From: an uncultured Verrucomicrobiales bacterium
GTDB taxonomy: Bacteria; Verrucomicrobiota; Verrucomicrobiia; Verrucomicrobiales; DEV007
Reading direction: 5' to 3'
DNA length: 64,000 bases
Assembly (NCBI GenBank): GCA_937891465.1
Contig: CALAHF010000080.1
Span: 62,001-126,000, forward strand
Both the position numbers and the translations under genes were made by a program. The notes beneath the pieces were generated by a model that searched no databases, was not told where the DNA came from, and saw only the letters and a list, made by a program, of their open reading frames with translations. Shown here piece after piece: positions 26,641 through 35,904 of this stretch. The number at the start of each line of letters is the position of its first letter. Position 1 is the first letter of the stretch.

Positions 26641-26685
26641 ACGATCCAACAGGGTTGGTTCATCGAACGCACCCTGTTGGATCGT
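26641..26685 (+). repeat. Palindromic repeat copy F (perfect 15-bp stem)
   Basis: ACGATCCAACAGGGT (26641-26655) and ACCCTGTTGGATCGT (26671-26685) are exact reverse complements around TGGTTCATCGAACGC. An A-run precedes and a T-rich GTTTTTT follows, so in RNA this would form a strong stem between the convergent adhesin fragment and the sodA gene and may end transcription on both strands. Confidence 0.88.
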
Positions 26686-26718
26686 AAAATTGTTTTTTAC
26701 GTAATTGGAGAAACGAAA

Positions 26719-27378
26719 TTACTTATCGCCGCAACCACCGCCTGTGGCCATGTCGAGGCACATCTGGTACCACTCGTCGACTTTTGCCCAGTTCACGACG
26801 TTCCAAAATGAATCAACGTAATCGGGGCGACGGTTCTGGTAGTTCAAGTAGTAAGCGTGCTCCCAAACGTCGAGGCAAAGGATCGGTGCGCTGCCGCAGG
26901 TGTCTGCGATTTCGCCCATCATTGGGTGATCCTGGTTTGGTGTGCTGGTCACTGCAAGCGTGCCGTCTTTCTTAACACAAAGCCATGCCCAACCGGAACC
27001 GAAACGAGTCATCGCTGCTTTTTTGAATGCCGCTTTCATTTCATCCATGGAACCAAAAGCGGCGTCGATCGCTGTAGAAAGTTGCGCGCTTGGCTCACCA
27101 CCGTCGGCGCTGAGAATGTCCCAGAACATGGTGTGGTTGAAGTGACCGCCGCCGTTGTTGCGAACTGCTCCGCGAATAGCTTCAGGAACAGAACCGAGGT
27201 CCATGGTGAGTTCGCAGATTTTCTTCTCCTGCAATTCAGGATGTCCTTCGAGGGCTGCGTTCAAGTTTGCGACGTAAGCAGCGTGGTGCTTGTCGTGGTG
27301 AATTTCCATTGTCTTCGCGTCGATGTGTGGTTCGAGCGCGTCAAATGCGTAAGGGAGATCGGGGACTTCGTGAGCCAT
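26719..27378 (-). CDS. sodA: Superoxide dismutase (Fe/Mn family)
   Basis: Converts superoxide to peroxide and oxygen; 219 residues, cytoplasmic. [12 protein letters not shown] contains the first metal histidine, [13 protein letters not shown] the second, [20 protein letters not shown] the aspartate and last histidine. The GGG run before HFNHTMFW and the Trp pattern favour the Mn or cambialistic type, but metal choice cannot be settled by reading. The C-terminal tail [10 protein letters not shown] is short and cysteine-bearing, unlike most relatives. Repeat F, 34 bases past the stop codon, may serve as terminator. Confidence 0.95.
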   Translation of the reverse strand: MAHEVPDLPYAFDALEPHIDAKTMEIHHDKHHAAYVANLNAALEGHPELQEKKICELTMDLGSVPEAIRGAVRNNGGGHFNHTMFWDILSADGGEPSAQLSTAIDAAFGSMDEMKAAFKKAAMTRFGSGWAWLCVKKDGTLAVTSTPNQDHPMMGEIADTCGSAPILCLDVWEHAYYLNYQNRRPDYVDSFWNVVNWAKVDEWYQMCLDMATGGGCGDK

Positions 27379-27558
27379 AATAGGGATGTGTTAGTTTTGG
27401 TTTTCTGGTTTGGTTTTGAAAGTGAAACCGGTATCCGGCACTCTATTGGTCGATAGCCAGGTCGCAATCTTACCTGCCCCGTGTGGAAAATCAAAGACAG
27501 GAATCAAACGGTGGGATCGTTTGAAATCCTGCCAAACGTGTCCGACATTCGCAATCTC

Positions 27559-28827
27559 ATGTCCGAGCGTGCTTCCATTGAATCCGGTCAACTTTCCCAA
27601 CTGCGCCAACTGATTGGTGAGTTGAAAGCGGGAAATAAATTTTATAAAGCCCGGCTTGAAAGGGCTGGCATTGATAAAAAGATCGGATCGTTAGCGGAAT
27701 TTTCGGAAAAAATGCCGTTTACGACAAAAATGGATCTCGTGTGGGATCGGGAAGAAGCGCCGCCCTACGGCACGAATCTGACCTATCCGTTTTCGGAATA
27801 TTCCCGCTATACCCATTCCAGCGGAACCACGACGGCACCGCTTCCATGGCTGGACACAACGGCGAGCTGGTCGGCGATGCTGGATTGTTGGGATCAGGTT
27901 TTTGAAGCAGCCGAAGTGGGTTCCGAGGCGGTGGTATTCTTCGCGTTTTCATTTGGCCCGTTCCTCGGCTTTTGGACCGCGTTCGAATCCGCTACGCGAC
28001 GGGGGAATCTTTCAATCCCGGGCGGAGGAATCAGCAGTCTGGCGCGGCTTCAGGCCATTGCGACGCACAAAGCTTCGGTTCTCTGTTGCACCCCGACCTA
28101 CGCGCTGCGGCTGGGAGAGCTGCTGGAAGAAGTTCGCGATACTGATGAAATTTTTGCTGAGGTCGCCTTGAAAAAAATCATCGTGGCCGGCGAGCCGGGT
28201 GGAAGTATTCCTGAAGTTCGTGACCGACTTTCTGAGTTGTGGGGAGGGGCCCAGATTTTTGATCACCACGGGATGACCGAAGTCGGGCCGGTGACGTTCG
28301 AGCACATTCGACATCCGCTGAACTTGTGTGTGATCGAAGGCTCCTATTATGCCGAAATCATTGATCGTGAAACGCATCAGGAAGTTGAATCCGGGCAGCG
28401 CGGCGAATTGGTTCTTACCACATTGACTCGCACGGCTTGTCCGCTGCTCCGTTACCGGACGGGTGATCTCGTTCAAAAATCTTATTTTGAGGGCGGTCTT
28501 TGTCTGGACGGAGGGATTCTTGGCCGAGTTGATGAGATGGTTGTGATTCGAGGCGTGAACGTATATCCGACCGCAGTGGAAAAAATAATTCGGCGTTTTC
28601 CTGAAGTTGCCGAGTTTCAAGTCAAGCAAACCACGCGGCAATCGATGGCTGAATTAGAAGTTTCCATCGAACCTCATGAAGGCGCTGAAGCCCAACAGCT
28701 TGCGGAAAAAGTGGGTCGGGCGCTTCACGATGCGTTCACTTTGAGGATTCCAGTTCAGCTGACAGAGCCCGGATCTCTCCCCAGATTTGAATTCAAGTCG
28801 AAGCGCTGGGTTCGAGAAGAGCGATAG
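27559..28827 (+). CDS. PaaK-like adenylate-forming CoA ligase
   Basis: AMP-forming ligase of the phenylacetate-CoA ligase type, 422 residues from ATG 27559; GTG 27481 is also in frame. YTHSSGTTTAPLP (about 85-97) is the P-loop-like AMP site. KKIIVAGEPGG, FDHHGMTEVGPV, LLRYRTGDLV and RVDEMVVIRGVNVYPTAVE match the later ANL motifs, the last being the hinge. The C-terminal lid is complete, ending LPRFEFKSKRWVRE with the catalytic lysine region. Substrate is unknown; no phenylacetate genes are near, so an aryl or acyl acid in secondary or lipid metabolism is equally possible. Confidence 0.82.
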   Translation: MSERASIESGQLSQLRQLIGELKAGNKFYKARLERAGIDKKIGSLAEFSEKMPFTTKMDLVWDREEAPPYGTNLTYPFSEYSRYTHSSGTTTAPLPWLDTTASWSAMLDCWDQVFEAAEVGSEAVVFFAFSFGPFLGFWTAFESATRRGNLSIPGGGISSLARLQAIATHKASVLCCTPTYALRLGELLEEVRDTDEIFAEVALKKIIVAGEPGGSIPEVRDRLSELWGGAQIFDHHGMTEVGPVTFEHIRHPLNLCVIEGSYYAEIIDRETHQEVESGQRGELVLTTLTRTACPLLRYRTGDLVQKSYFEGGLCLDGGILGRVDEMVVIRGVNVYPTAVEKIIRRFPEVAEFQVKQTTRQSMAELEVSIEPHEGAEAQQLAEKVGRALHDAFTLRIPVQLTEPGSLPRFEFKSKRWVREER

Positions 28828-28933
28828 TCTGCTTGCAGTATCGCCTCATATCTGTTTCATAAGTACGTGCATTCAAAAATTTGCAGCCCATTTCTAATTT
28901 CCAAGACCTTTATCTTCATCACAATTCTCATCC

Positions 28934-31543
28934 ATGAGCAATAACCGCTACGAAATTGGCGAATCGATCGGCGCAGGCGGACTTGGGGCGGTCTACAAAG
29001 CGCTTGATACTCAGTTGCAACGCGAAGTTGCGATCAAACGCATCCTTTCGACCAAAAACGCCTCGGAAGAAGAGGTCAAGATTGCCGGCCAAAAACTTCT
29101 CGAAGAAGCTCAAACGCTTTCGCTTCTAAATCACCCGAACATCGTGACCGTCTTTGACGTGGGGCAGGATGAAGAAGGAGGATTTGTGGTCATGGAGTTG
29201 CTCAACGGCGAGACCCTCGATGACACGATTGCTCGCGGGGTGCTCACTCAAGAAGATTTTACTGAAGTCGTCATTCAGACGATGGAAGCGCTCATCGCAG
29301 CGCAGGCGCTCAATGTGTTGCACCGCGATTTGAAGCCGCCAAATATTATGGTGATTTGGCAGCCGAGCGGAAAATTTCAAACGAAAATTCTGGATTTCGG
29401 ACTCGCGAAATTTTCTAAAGCCCCATCGGTTCAGACGATGGATCAGGATGACGCGGTCATGGGCTCGATCTTTTTCATGTCCCCCGAGCAGTTTGAGCGC
29501 GCTGAGCTCGATTATTGTTCGGACATGTATCAGATCGGTTGCGTTTACTATCATTCGCTGACTGGCCAGTATCCTTTCCGTGGGGAAACCGCTCCGCAGG
29601 TGATGAACGCACACCTTCAGCATCGCGTGACTCCGTTGGAAAAATTGCGCCCCGATTTGGCACCTTCGATTTGTCAGTGGGTCATGTGGCTGATCAATCG
29701 CGACATGGCAAATCGTCCCGTGGATGCGCGGCAGGCGCTTGACTTCTATCCAAAAAATCCAGAGGCGGCTCCGGCCATTCCCGTGGAAGTCGAGCCAACC
29801 CAGGCTACGGGGACGTCGACCGTGAAAATCGTTTCCGCTCCGACCCATGATGCGACTCCGCCATCCCGCGCGATTCTCACTAAAGCAACCGGCTCAGCGC
29901 CCGTTTTGAAAGTCGCGACAGGAAATACCGGCCCACTTTCCCGAACGGGTCCGCATTCCCAAACCGGGCCGTTGATGAAAAACGTCACGGGTTCAGCGCC
30001 GATTGCACAACCTTCCACGACCGGCCACACCGGAATTCCCGTGCAAGCTCCCAAGAGTCGTAAGACGTTGTGGACTGTATTGGCAATCAGTGTGGTCACC
30101 ATTCTCAGCGCGATTGGCTTTGTGGTCGTCAGCAAGAATAAAGAAGCCGCTGATGAAGCTCGATTTCTTGAACTTTCGAAAATGGAAGAAGTGGTCGGTA
30201 CTGAAAAAGACGTCGATCTTGCACTAAAAGTTCTGATTGATCCCAAATCATTTCCGGCTGAGAAAACCGACGCGCGGAAAATTTTGATCGGATTCAAGGG
30301 CGCTGTTGCTGACACCAAAGTTCTCGAATTGTTAAAGACTACCGAAGATGCCAGCCAGTTTGTGCCGCTGACTTACATTTTATCAGAAAGGGAATACACT
30401 CCGGCGGTCCCGACTATGCTGGCATCGTTTCGTCGAATTCCCGATGGTAAAAGTGCCAAGAGTCGGCGCGTCGCCCTTCTCAAATACATTCGTCAGGTCG
30501 CTACCAAAGAGACCGTTCCCGAGATGTTGAAATCTCTGGCAAGTGAACACGAATCGGATGTGCGGCGGATGATTGAAGACATTATTCTGGCCGTGTTGCG
30601 AAAGCAGGGGAATGGCAACGCAGTCACCGAGCCGCTTCTCTCACAAGCGTCCCGGACCACGAATGACAAAGAGAGGCAGAGCCTGTTTCGAATTCTCGGA
30701 CTTCTTGGCGGAGAGGCAACTCGCACGCGATTGAACGCCGTTTTCAAAGGGAAAAGTCAGGAGATCGATTACAAGCGCAATGCGATGGTTGCCCTGATGA
30801 ATTGGCAGAATCGGGAAGTGTTGCCGCTCATCGAAGAGCTTGCGGGAACCTCGAAAGACGAGGCGTTGCGTTTGGTTTCCATTCGGGCGCACCTGCGCGT
30901 CGCTAGTTTGCCTGCTCCATTGACGAATGACGAGCGGGTTCAAACCTGGCAAAAATCGCTCGATTTGAGCAAAAAAGATTCCCGCCGGCTCGGCGGAGAT
31001 ATCCGCTATCTAATCACCGCGATGATGGATTATCCCGATGCCGCCACCGAAGCAAAGCTCAATCAAATTGCGGGAGATCCTGTGCTGGGAGGCATGGCTA
31101 AATCGGCGCTCACCAGCATTCAGAAAACCAAAAAAGCGCTTATCGAAGTGGGCAAAGTCGGAGAATTTCCTGCGACTCAAGTCGGCGTTCGCGGCGACAG
31201 GAAAGCGAGCCTGGATCGTTTTAATGGAGCGCTGGCAGGTTGGAATTCGCCCGAAACCTGGTTCGCTTGGTATTTTAAAGTGAAAGAAGCAGGCACGTAT
31301 CAAGTTGAGGTCCTGCAGTCAAATCCCCTCGAAGGTACCAGTGAATTTCAAATCATCGTCGGCGATCAGCTGTTGGCCGGTGAATCGAAAAAAACCGAGG
31401 CTTTCATGGACTACAAGCCGGTCACTCTCGGTGATGATCTGAAGCTCGAGCCCGGGAAAAATTACACGCTCTTCCTCAAGGCAGGATCAAAGGTTCAGCC
31501 ACGGATGATGAATGTGAAAATGGTTCAGTTGATCAAAAAGTAA
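28934..31543 (+). CDS. Membrane Ser/Thr protein kinase with HEAT-like and C-terminal sensory region
   Basis: 869 residues. Hanks-type kinase: IGAGGLGAVYKA (glycine loop), REVAIKRIL (lysine about 35), LHRDLKPPNIMV (about 127-138), ILDFGLAKF (DFG) and MSPEQF. After a Pro/Thr/Ser linker a transmembrane segment (about 378-400, LWTVLAISVVTILSAIGFVVV) leads to an extracellular part with helical, HEAT-like repeats and a final beta domain of about 130 residues (FAWYFKVKEAGTYQVEVL, FMDYKPVTLGDDLKLEPGKNYTLFLKAG), the kind of carbohydrate- or ligand-binding fold seen in fucosidase C-terminal modules. Kinase inside, sensor outside is the likely plan. No start RBS is visible. Confidence 0.88.
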   Translation: MSNNRYEIGESIGAGGLGAVYKALDTQLQREVAIKRILSTKNASEEEVKIAGQKLLEEAQTLSLLNHPNIVTVFDVGQDEEGGFVVMELLNGETLDDTIARGVLTQEDFTEVVIQTMEALIAAQALNVLHRDLKPPNIMVIWQPSGKFQTKILDFGLAKFSKAPSVQTMDQDDAVMGSIFFMSPEQFERAELDYCSDMYQIGCVYYHSLTGQYPFRGETAPQVMNAHLQHRVTPLEKLRPDLAPSICQWVMWLINRDMANRPVDARQALDFYPKNPEAAPAIPVEVEPTQATGTSTVKIVSAPTHDATPPSRAILTKATGSAPVLKVATGNTGPLSRTGPHSQTGPLMKNVTGSAPIAQPSTTGHTGIPVQAPKSRKTLWTVLAISVVTILSAIGFVVVSKNKEAADEARFLELSKMEEVVGTEKDVDLALKVLIDPKSFPAEKTDARKILIGFKGAVADTKVLELLKTTEDASQFVPLTYILSEREYTPAVPTMLASFRRIPDGKSAKSRRVALLKYIRQVATKETVPEMLKSLASEHESDVRRMIEDIILAVLRKQGNGNAVTEPLLSQASRTTNDKERQSLFRILGLLGGEATRTRLNAVFKGKSQEIDYKRNAMVALMNWQNREVLPLIEELAGTSKDEALRLVSIRAHLRVASLPAPLTNDERVQTWQKSLDLSKKDSRRLGGDIRYLITAMMDYPDAATEAKLNQIAGDPVLGGMAKSALTSIQKTKKALIEVGKVGEFPATQVGVRGDRKASLDRFNGALAGWNSPETWFAWYFKVKEAGTYQVEVLQSNPLEGTSEFQIIVGDQLLAGESKKTEAFMDYKPVTLGDDLKLEPGKNYTLFLKAGSKVQPRMMNVKMVQLIKK

Positions 31544-31580
31544 TTTTTCGATCGAACCTTTTTAGTGAGGGCTAACTTCC

Positions 31581-31632
31581 GGTCCCGCTGTTGCGGAATC
31601 CTCAGACCGCTGGCGAGCCAGCTTACCGCCCT
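31581..31632 (+). repeat. Second palindromic repeat family, copy 1
   Basis: CTCAGACCGCTGGC, GAGCCAGCTTACCGCCCT: the core contains the palindrome GCTGGC-GA-GCCAGC. The same 32-base core occurs, inverted, at 60545-60577 (about 30 of 32 identical). At both sites it lies directly before a unit of the 54-bp family. It follows the kinase stop. Confidence 0.75.
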
Positions 31633-31702
31633 GTCTGTTCGAAAGGGTGTTTCGATCCAATAGGGTTGGTTTATTGAACGAACCCCGTTGCTTCGTGAGA
31701 GC
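31626..31702 (+). repeat. Palindromic repeat copy G (half plus full unit)
   Basis: CCCTGTCTGTTCGAAAGGG and TGTTTCGATCCAATAGGG continue into TTGGTTTATTGAACGAACC and CCGTTGCTTCGTGAGAGCC. The first segment matches that in copy H (CTGTCTGTTCGAAAAGCC). It lies between the convergent kinase and Wza-like genes and is directly preceded by the second repeat family. Confidence 0.8.
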
Positions 31703-31703
31703 C

Positions 31704-32744
31704 TTAGTTGCCCGCGTTGATCGTAACGCCGGCACTTCCGACTTCGCCAAGGATACCGATGCCTTCAGAAACAGCGACCGCCTGGGCTGCTGTCACGACA
31801 ACAGCTTCAACATAGCTTTTCATGTTCGTCCAGGCGCTGCGTGGAACCCACACGATATCGCCGGCTTGAAGCGCCGCATCGCCGATTTTGCCGCGAGCAA
31901 CGTCGTTGATGTTGATGGTGGCGACTTTCGGTGAACTCATGCTTCCGCGAATGATGAGGGCTTTTGAAACAACCGCGTCCTTTTTTGTGCCGCCAGCCGA
32001 AGCAAGCGCTGAAAGTAGGGTTGGGGTTTCGTTGAGGTAAACCGGTCCGGGAGTTGAGACTTCACCGAGGAGATAAACGGCTTTGTTCTGAACCGATGGC
32101 AGATAAATGTAATCTCCCGCCTGCACGTAGACGTTTTGTTTCATGTCGCCGTTTTGAATGAGCGAACGGAAATCGACGGGAAGAACATCGCCGTCGCGGA
32201 TCAAAATAGAGCGGTCTAAATCAACGGTTTCCTGGGTGTCTCCGCGTGAATCCACCTGGCCGCCGAACATGCCGCCGGCTTGAGAAATCGCATCGATCAA
32301 GGTCGTCGGCTTTTGAATTGGATAAGCACCGGGGCGTTTCACTTGTCCGAGGGTCCAGAAACGCTGGCTCTGCGCATCGGCCAAATTGACGCTGACGACA
32401 GGGTTTAAATAGTCTTCTTTGAGGGATTCGCCGAGGGCTGCGGAAATTTCGGACAACGTCCGGCCCTTTACGTTCACGCCGTCCGCCACATCGTAGTAAA
32501 GCATTCCGTCAGGCATGACTTTTGTGGCAGCGAGCGTGTTAGCGTCTTCAGCCACTTCGATGCTGAGTTGGTCTCCGGGACCGCCGCGATAGCCCCCGGT
32601 AGGCGCTTTTAAGAGCGCCGGCGATACCTTGCGTTCGATTTTGAGTTGCTCAAAACGCGGGCCTTCCGGGCTGGTGGATTGCTCAAAAAAATTGCAAAAG
32701 AATTCAAGTCCTTTTAGGAAAAGATCCTGTGTGTCGTGAGTCAT
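31704..32744 (-). CDS. Wza-like polysaccharide export protein
   Basis: 346 residues. GPGDQLSIEVAEDANTLAATKVMPDG (about 55-80) is the polysaccharide-export domain, and RFWTLGQVKRPGAYPIQKPTTLIDAISQAGG and KAVYLLGEVSTPGPVYLNETPTLLSALASAGG are two SLBB domains, as in Wza-type outer membrane channels for capsule or exopolysaccharide. The N-terminus lacks an obvious signal or lipobox: MTHDTQDLFLKGLEFFCNFFE, with an in-frame stop just upstream. Either export uses an unusual signal or the start is damaged. No other capsule genes are adjacent, so the partner Wzc or GT genes must lie elsewhere. Confidence 0.8.
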   Translation of the reverse strand: MTHDTQDLFLKGLEFFCNFFEQSTSPEGPRFEQLKIERKVSPALLKAPTGGYRGGPGDQLSIEVAEDANTLAATKVMPDGMLYYDVADGVNVKGRTLSEISAALGESLKEDYLNPVVSVNLADAQSQRFWTLGQVKRPGAYPIQKPTTLIDAISQAGGMFGGQVDSRGDTQETVDLDRSILIRDGDVLPVDFRSLIQNGDMKQNVYVQAGDYIYLPSVQNKAVYLLGEVSTPGPVYLNETPTLLSALASAGGTKKDAVVSKALIIRGSMSSPKVATININDVARGKIGDAALQAGDIVWVPRSAWTNMKSYVEAVVVTAAQAVAVSEGIGILGEVGSAGVTINAGN

Positions 32745-32781
32745 TGAACTTTAAATCATGAGTAGACTCAGACGTGCCTGA

Positions 32782-33564
32782 TTATTCATCTGTCGGTATT
32801 TCGCGTCCACCTTTGATCAGGTAACCGCCATCAACCGCGAGAGCGACGCCCGTGATGTAATCGGAGGCGTCAGATGCGAGAAATGCGGCGGTGTTTCCGA
32901 TGTCATCGATCGTTCCGAGGCGGCCCCAGGGGAGTTTTTTGCCTTCGGCAACAATGGTCTCTTCAGTAAACGAATCGCGTTCTCCCGGCGTATCAATCCA
33001 GCCGGGCATGATGGAATTGACGTTGATGCGATGCTCAAACATTTCCACCGCGATCGATTTGGTCATCTGATTCAACGCTGCTTTTGCAGCGCTGTAGGAT
33101 AAGCAGAGCGCGTTTGGAGACTCGGCGAGGACACTGGAAATGAAGATTATTTTGCCCGGAGATTTTCGTTCGACGAGGTGACAGGCGACGAGTTGGCTCA
33201 TGTTAAATCCGCCAACCAACGCCGCGCTGATGGTGTCTTCGAAATTTTTGGGATCGTATTCCAGGAAAGTCTGCCGGCGATTGTAGGCGGGGTTTGAAAG
33301 TAGAATGTCAATTTTTCCTGCTTGCTCGACTGCTTTTTCGACGAGCATTTCGCAGCCTTCACGGGAGAAGACGTTGGCTTCGATCGGATAGCATTTTCTA
33401 CCGAGTGACCGAATCTCATCAGCGGCCTCAGCAAGAAATTCGCTTCCGGGACGGTCGTTCAGAATAATGTTGGCCCCGGCGTTGGCCATTTGGCGGGCGC
33501 ATCCGAATCCAATTCCGCGGGCTGCCCCGGTGACGAGCGCAATTTTTCCTGAAAGATCAATCAT
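32782..33564 (-). CDS. SDR-family oxidoreductase
   Basis: NAD(P)-dependent short-chain dehydrogenase of 260 residues from ATG 33564. KIALVTGAARGIGFGCA is the cofactor loop. NPAYNRR replaces the usual NNAG. IIFISSVLAE and LSYSAAKAALNQMTKS hold the catalytic serine, tyrosine and lysine, and PGWIDTPGERD the substrate region. Ketoacyl reductases and sugar dehydrogenases share this pattern, so substrate is unclear. The upstream codons to 33600 are unlikely. It may be co-transcribed with the Wza-like gene, 37 bases downstream. Confidence 0.87.
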   Translation of the reverse strand: MIDLSGKIALVTGAARGIGFGCARQMANAGANIILNDRPGSEFLAEAADEIRSLGRKCYPIEANVFSREGCEMLVEKAVEQAGKIDILLSNPAYNRRQTFLEYDPKNFEDTISAALVGGFNMSQLVACHLVERKSPGKIIFISSVLAESPNALCLSYSAAKAALNQMTKSIAVEMFEHRINVNSIMPGWIDTPGERDSFTEETIVAEGKKLPWGRLGTIDDIGNTAAFLASDASDYITGVALAVDGGYLIKGGREIPTDE

Positions 33565-33671
33565 ACGAGAACGATTGCGTATTTTTGGGTCGGAAATCAA
33601 TTCGAATCGACGGCGGATTCCTGTGATCGATGCTTGAATGTATGAGCGGACGCATAGATGCTTTCCACCTT

Positions 33672-34673
33672 ATGAAATTTTCCCGTTTGGCATCTCTTTT
33701 CGCGTGTCCGCTGTTTGTTGCGGTGACGCTTTGTCTTGTAAACTGTGGCGGCAATGATCCGGCTCCAGAAGAGAACAGGGAAGTTGCGCCTGCACCTGCA
33801 CCCCAGCCGAAACCTGAGCCCGTAGTGACAGATTGGACGGATGTGAAATTGCATGCATCCATTCGCAAGGTGAATCCCAATTACTCAGGGAATGGAATGT
33901 TTGCGATCGATCCCGAGGGGCAGCCGCGCCAAATCGTGCTGGCCGACTGCGGAATTGAAAGTCTGGCGTGGATAAAAGGAATGCCAATGCTGCAGATTAT
34001 CGATTTGCAGAAAAACCCACTGTCTGACATTTCGCCACTCGCGGGACTGAAGGGATTGCAAAATTTGTATCTCGAAAGTACCGCCGTGACTGACATTTCA
34101 GCTTTGGGTGGAATGAGCCTCGACGAGCTTTATCTGACGGCAACGCCGCTGAAAGATCTTTCGCCGCTGAAGACGATGAAGGTGAACAAGTTGAATTTGG
34201 TGAATACCCCCGTGACGGACCTGACGCCTCTGGCTGGGGTGCCGATTCAGTCGCTTTGGCTTACGGATACTCCGGTCAAAGATATTTCCGGTTTGGAAAA
34301 AGTTCAGGGGCTTGTCAGCTTGACACTCCATCGGACTCAGGTTGAAGACTTAACGCCCCTAACTAGTGGGTTGTATCCGCAGGGATTGCGACTTCATATT
34401 GGTGGGACTCCAGCGACTGATGTTTCACCACTGGCAAAGGTCCCGCTCAGCCGACTCGTATTTTCTCCTGAGAAAATTACGAAAGGAATGGATGTGATTC
34501 GCCAACTTCCGATTCGTGAGATTGGGACGGAATTTGAGGACGGCAAGAATAACCTGCTTCCGGCCTCCGCATTCTGGCCAAAATACGATGCTGAAAAAGC
34601 AGCGCCCGCAGTTCCTGCTGAGCCCAAAAAAGCAGCGATTCCAGCCCCTGCTTCGGCACCTGCTGCTGAATGA
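33672..34673 (+). CDS. Leucine-rich repeat lipoprotein
   Basis: 333 residues from ATG 33672; the signal KFSRLASLFACPLFVAVTLCLVNC ends in a lipobox cysteine. After a Pro-rich spacer (APAPAPQPKPEP) come short leucine-rich repeats of the internalin/SDS22 type with about 21-residue period: LSDISPLAGLKGLQNLYLES, VTDISALGGMSLDELYLTA, LKDLSPLKTMKVNKLNLVN and so on (about 110-260). Such surfaces bind proteins. The C-terminus is Ala/Pro-rich. Next to a second lipoprotein gene, with which it overlaps by 4 bp, so the two probably act together. Confidence 0.85.
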   Translation: MKFSRLASLFACPLFVAVTLCLVNCGGNDPAPEENREVAPAPAPQPKPEPVVTDWTDVKLHASIRKVNPNYSGNGMFAIDPEGQPRQIVLADCGIESLAWIKGMPMLQIIDLQKNPLSDISPLAGLKGLQNLYLESTAVTDISALGGMSLDELYLTATPLKDLSPLKTMKVNKLNLVNTPVTDLTPLAGVPIQSLWLTDTPVKDISGLEKVQGLVSLTLHRTQVEDLTPLTSGLYPQGLRLHIGGTPATDVSPLAKVPLSRLVFSPEKITKGMDVIRQLPIREIGTEFEDGKNNLLPASAFWPKYDAEKAAPAVPAEPKKAAIPAPASAPAAE

Positions 34674-35860
34674 AAAGATTGTCGTACCGTTGGTTCGCTT
34701 TTATGCTGTCGGCTATGACTCCTTTATCATATCGATTTTCCGTGCTGGCAGCTGTTTTGTTGCTTTCGGGGTGTCAGGACAAAGAGCTGGCTCGCAAGGT
34801 CGAAATGCTTGAGACGGAGTTGGCGGAGGTGAAGACTTCGTCGACAAAGCAAATCGCCGAAGCTCTTGCGAAAGCGGAGGAAATGGAGCGGCGGCTTGAG
34901 ACCACTCAGCAAATGAGCCAGGACGCAGCGAATCAGGTTGCGACGACGGCGACGTCTTCAGATGCAAATTTTCAGCGATTCGAAAAGGCGATTGCCGAGC
35001 TGGCGCAAAATCAGCCGGGCGTAAAAGGGCAGGTTTTCCTGTCGCCCAATGTCAAAACTCCCACGGCGCTGCAAACTCAATTCGGAGTGTTCCTGTTGAG
35101 GTTGGAAGCGCTCGGTTTTGATTCCACATTGAATCAATATGTGGCGAAGATTGGAATTGGAAATTTGATTGGGCTCTCAGTTCAGGAGTTCACCGCAAAG
35201 GGAGACTTCGGGGGAGGCGCTCCTAAGTTGATTCCAGGCGAAGATCAGTCGGAATATGTTAAGCGAATGGAAGTGTGGGAAAAAACGCTGACACCATACG
35301 AGCAAAAAATCGAAATCAATGTCTCGCCGGAAGGCTGGACCAGTTTTGAGTTGCCACTGAATGCGTCCAGTGAAACGGATCTGCAGTTGATTCGGATCGC
35401 AATTTCCATCAATAAAGCGCAGTTGGCACCGAGCGCTGCAGCGAAGCAGCAGGGAGGAGTTGCGCAACTGACCGTGGGCGGAGGCGGATCGACGATTGAG
35501 ACCAAATACGGCGAATTTTTGATGAAGTTGATCGCGACGGAAACGGAGGGGGCAGCCACTCGAGTGTATGTACATATTGGGAACCCGCTGGGCTTTACCA
35601 TTTCGAAATCTCGATTGACTGGCAAATTTGGAATGCGGGCTCCGGAAAAGCTGGCAAGCGAGCGTCCGGAAATGTTTGACCAACGCATGAAACAATGGGC
35701 AACCACATTGGTCGACTTCGACGCGGTGGTGATCGAACCTCTCCTTCCTTCCCGTTGGAGTCGGGTCAGCATTTTGATTCCGGAATCCGATCCAAACAAG
35801 GTTCAGTCCATGCTGACGACTCTTAAGTTAGAGAACCTGAGATTGCCGATGGCTCAATAA
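34670..35860 (+). CDS. Lipoprotein with coiled coil and duplicated domain
   Basis: 396 residues; ATGs at 34670, 34703 and 34715 are in frame, and MTPLSYRFSVLAAVLLLSGC from 34715 is a classic lipoprotein signal, while 34670 overlaps the previous stop (ATGA). Residues 40-95 form a helical, coiled-coil segment. Two related domains follow: TQFGVFLLRLEALGFDSTL with KIGIGNLIGLSVQEFTAKGDFG, and TKYGEFLMKLIATETEG with VHIGNPLGFTISKSRLTGKFG, both with a KMEVWEKTLTPYEQ / MKQWATTLVDFDA segment. The arrangement resembles the DUF3251 type. Function unknown. Confidence 0.75.
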   Translation: MKRLSYRWFAFMLSAMTPLSYRFSVLAAVLLLSGCQDKELARKVEMLETELAEVKTSSTKQIAEALAKAEEMERRLETTQQMSQDAANQVATTATSSDANFQRFEKAIAELAQNQPGVKGQVFLSPNVKTPTALQTQFGVFLLRLEALGFDSTLNQYVAKIGIGNLIGLSVQEFTAKGDFGGGAPKLIPGEDQSEYVKRMEVWEKTLTPYEQKIEINVSPEGWTSFELPLNASSETDLQLIRIAISINKAQLAPSAAAKQQGGVAQLTVGGGGSTIETKYGEFLMKLIATETEGAATRVYVHIGNPLGFTISKSRLTGKFGMRAPEKLASERPEMFDQRMKQWATTLVDFDAVVIEPLLPSRWSRVSILIPESDPNKVQSMLTTLKLENLRLPMAQ

Positions 35861-35904
35861 TCTCTGACCTTGATTGATAGTCTGTAAAAGTGTAAGTCAT
35901 TGGG

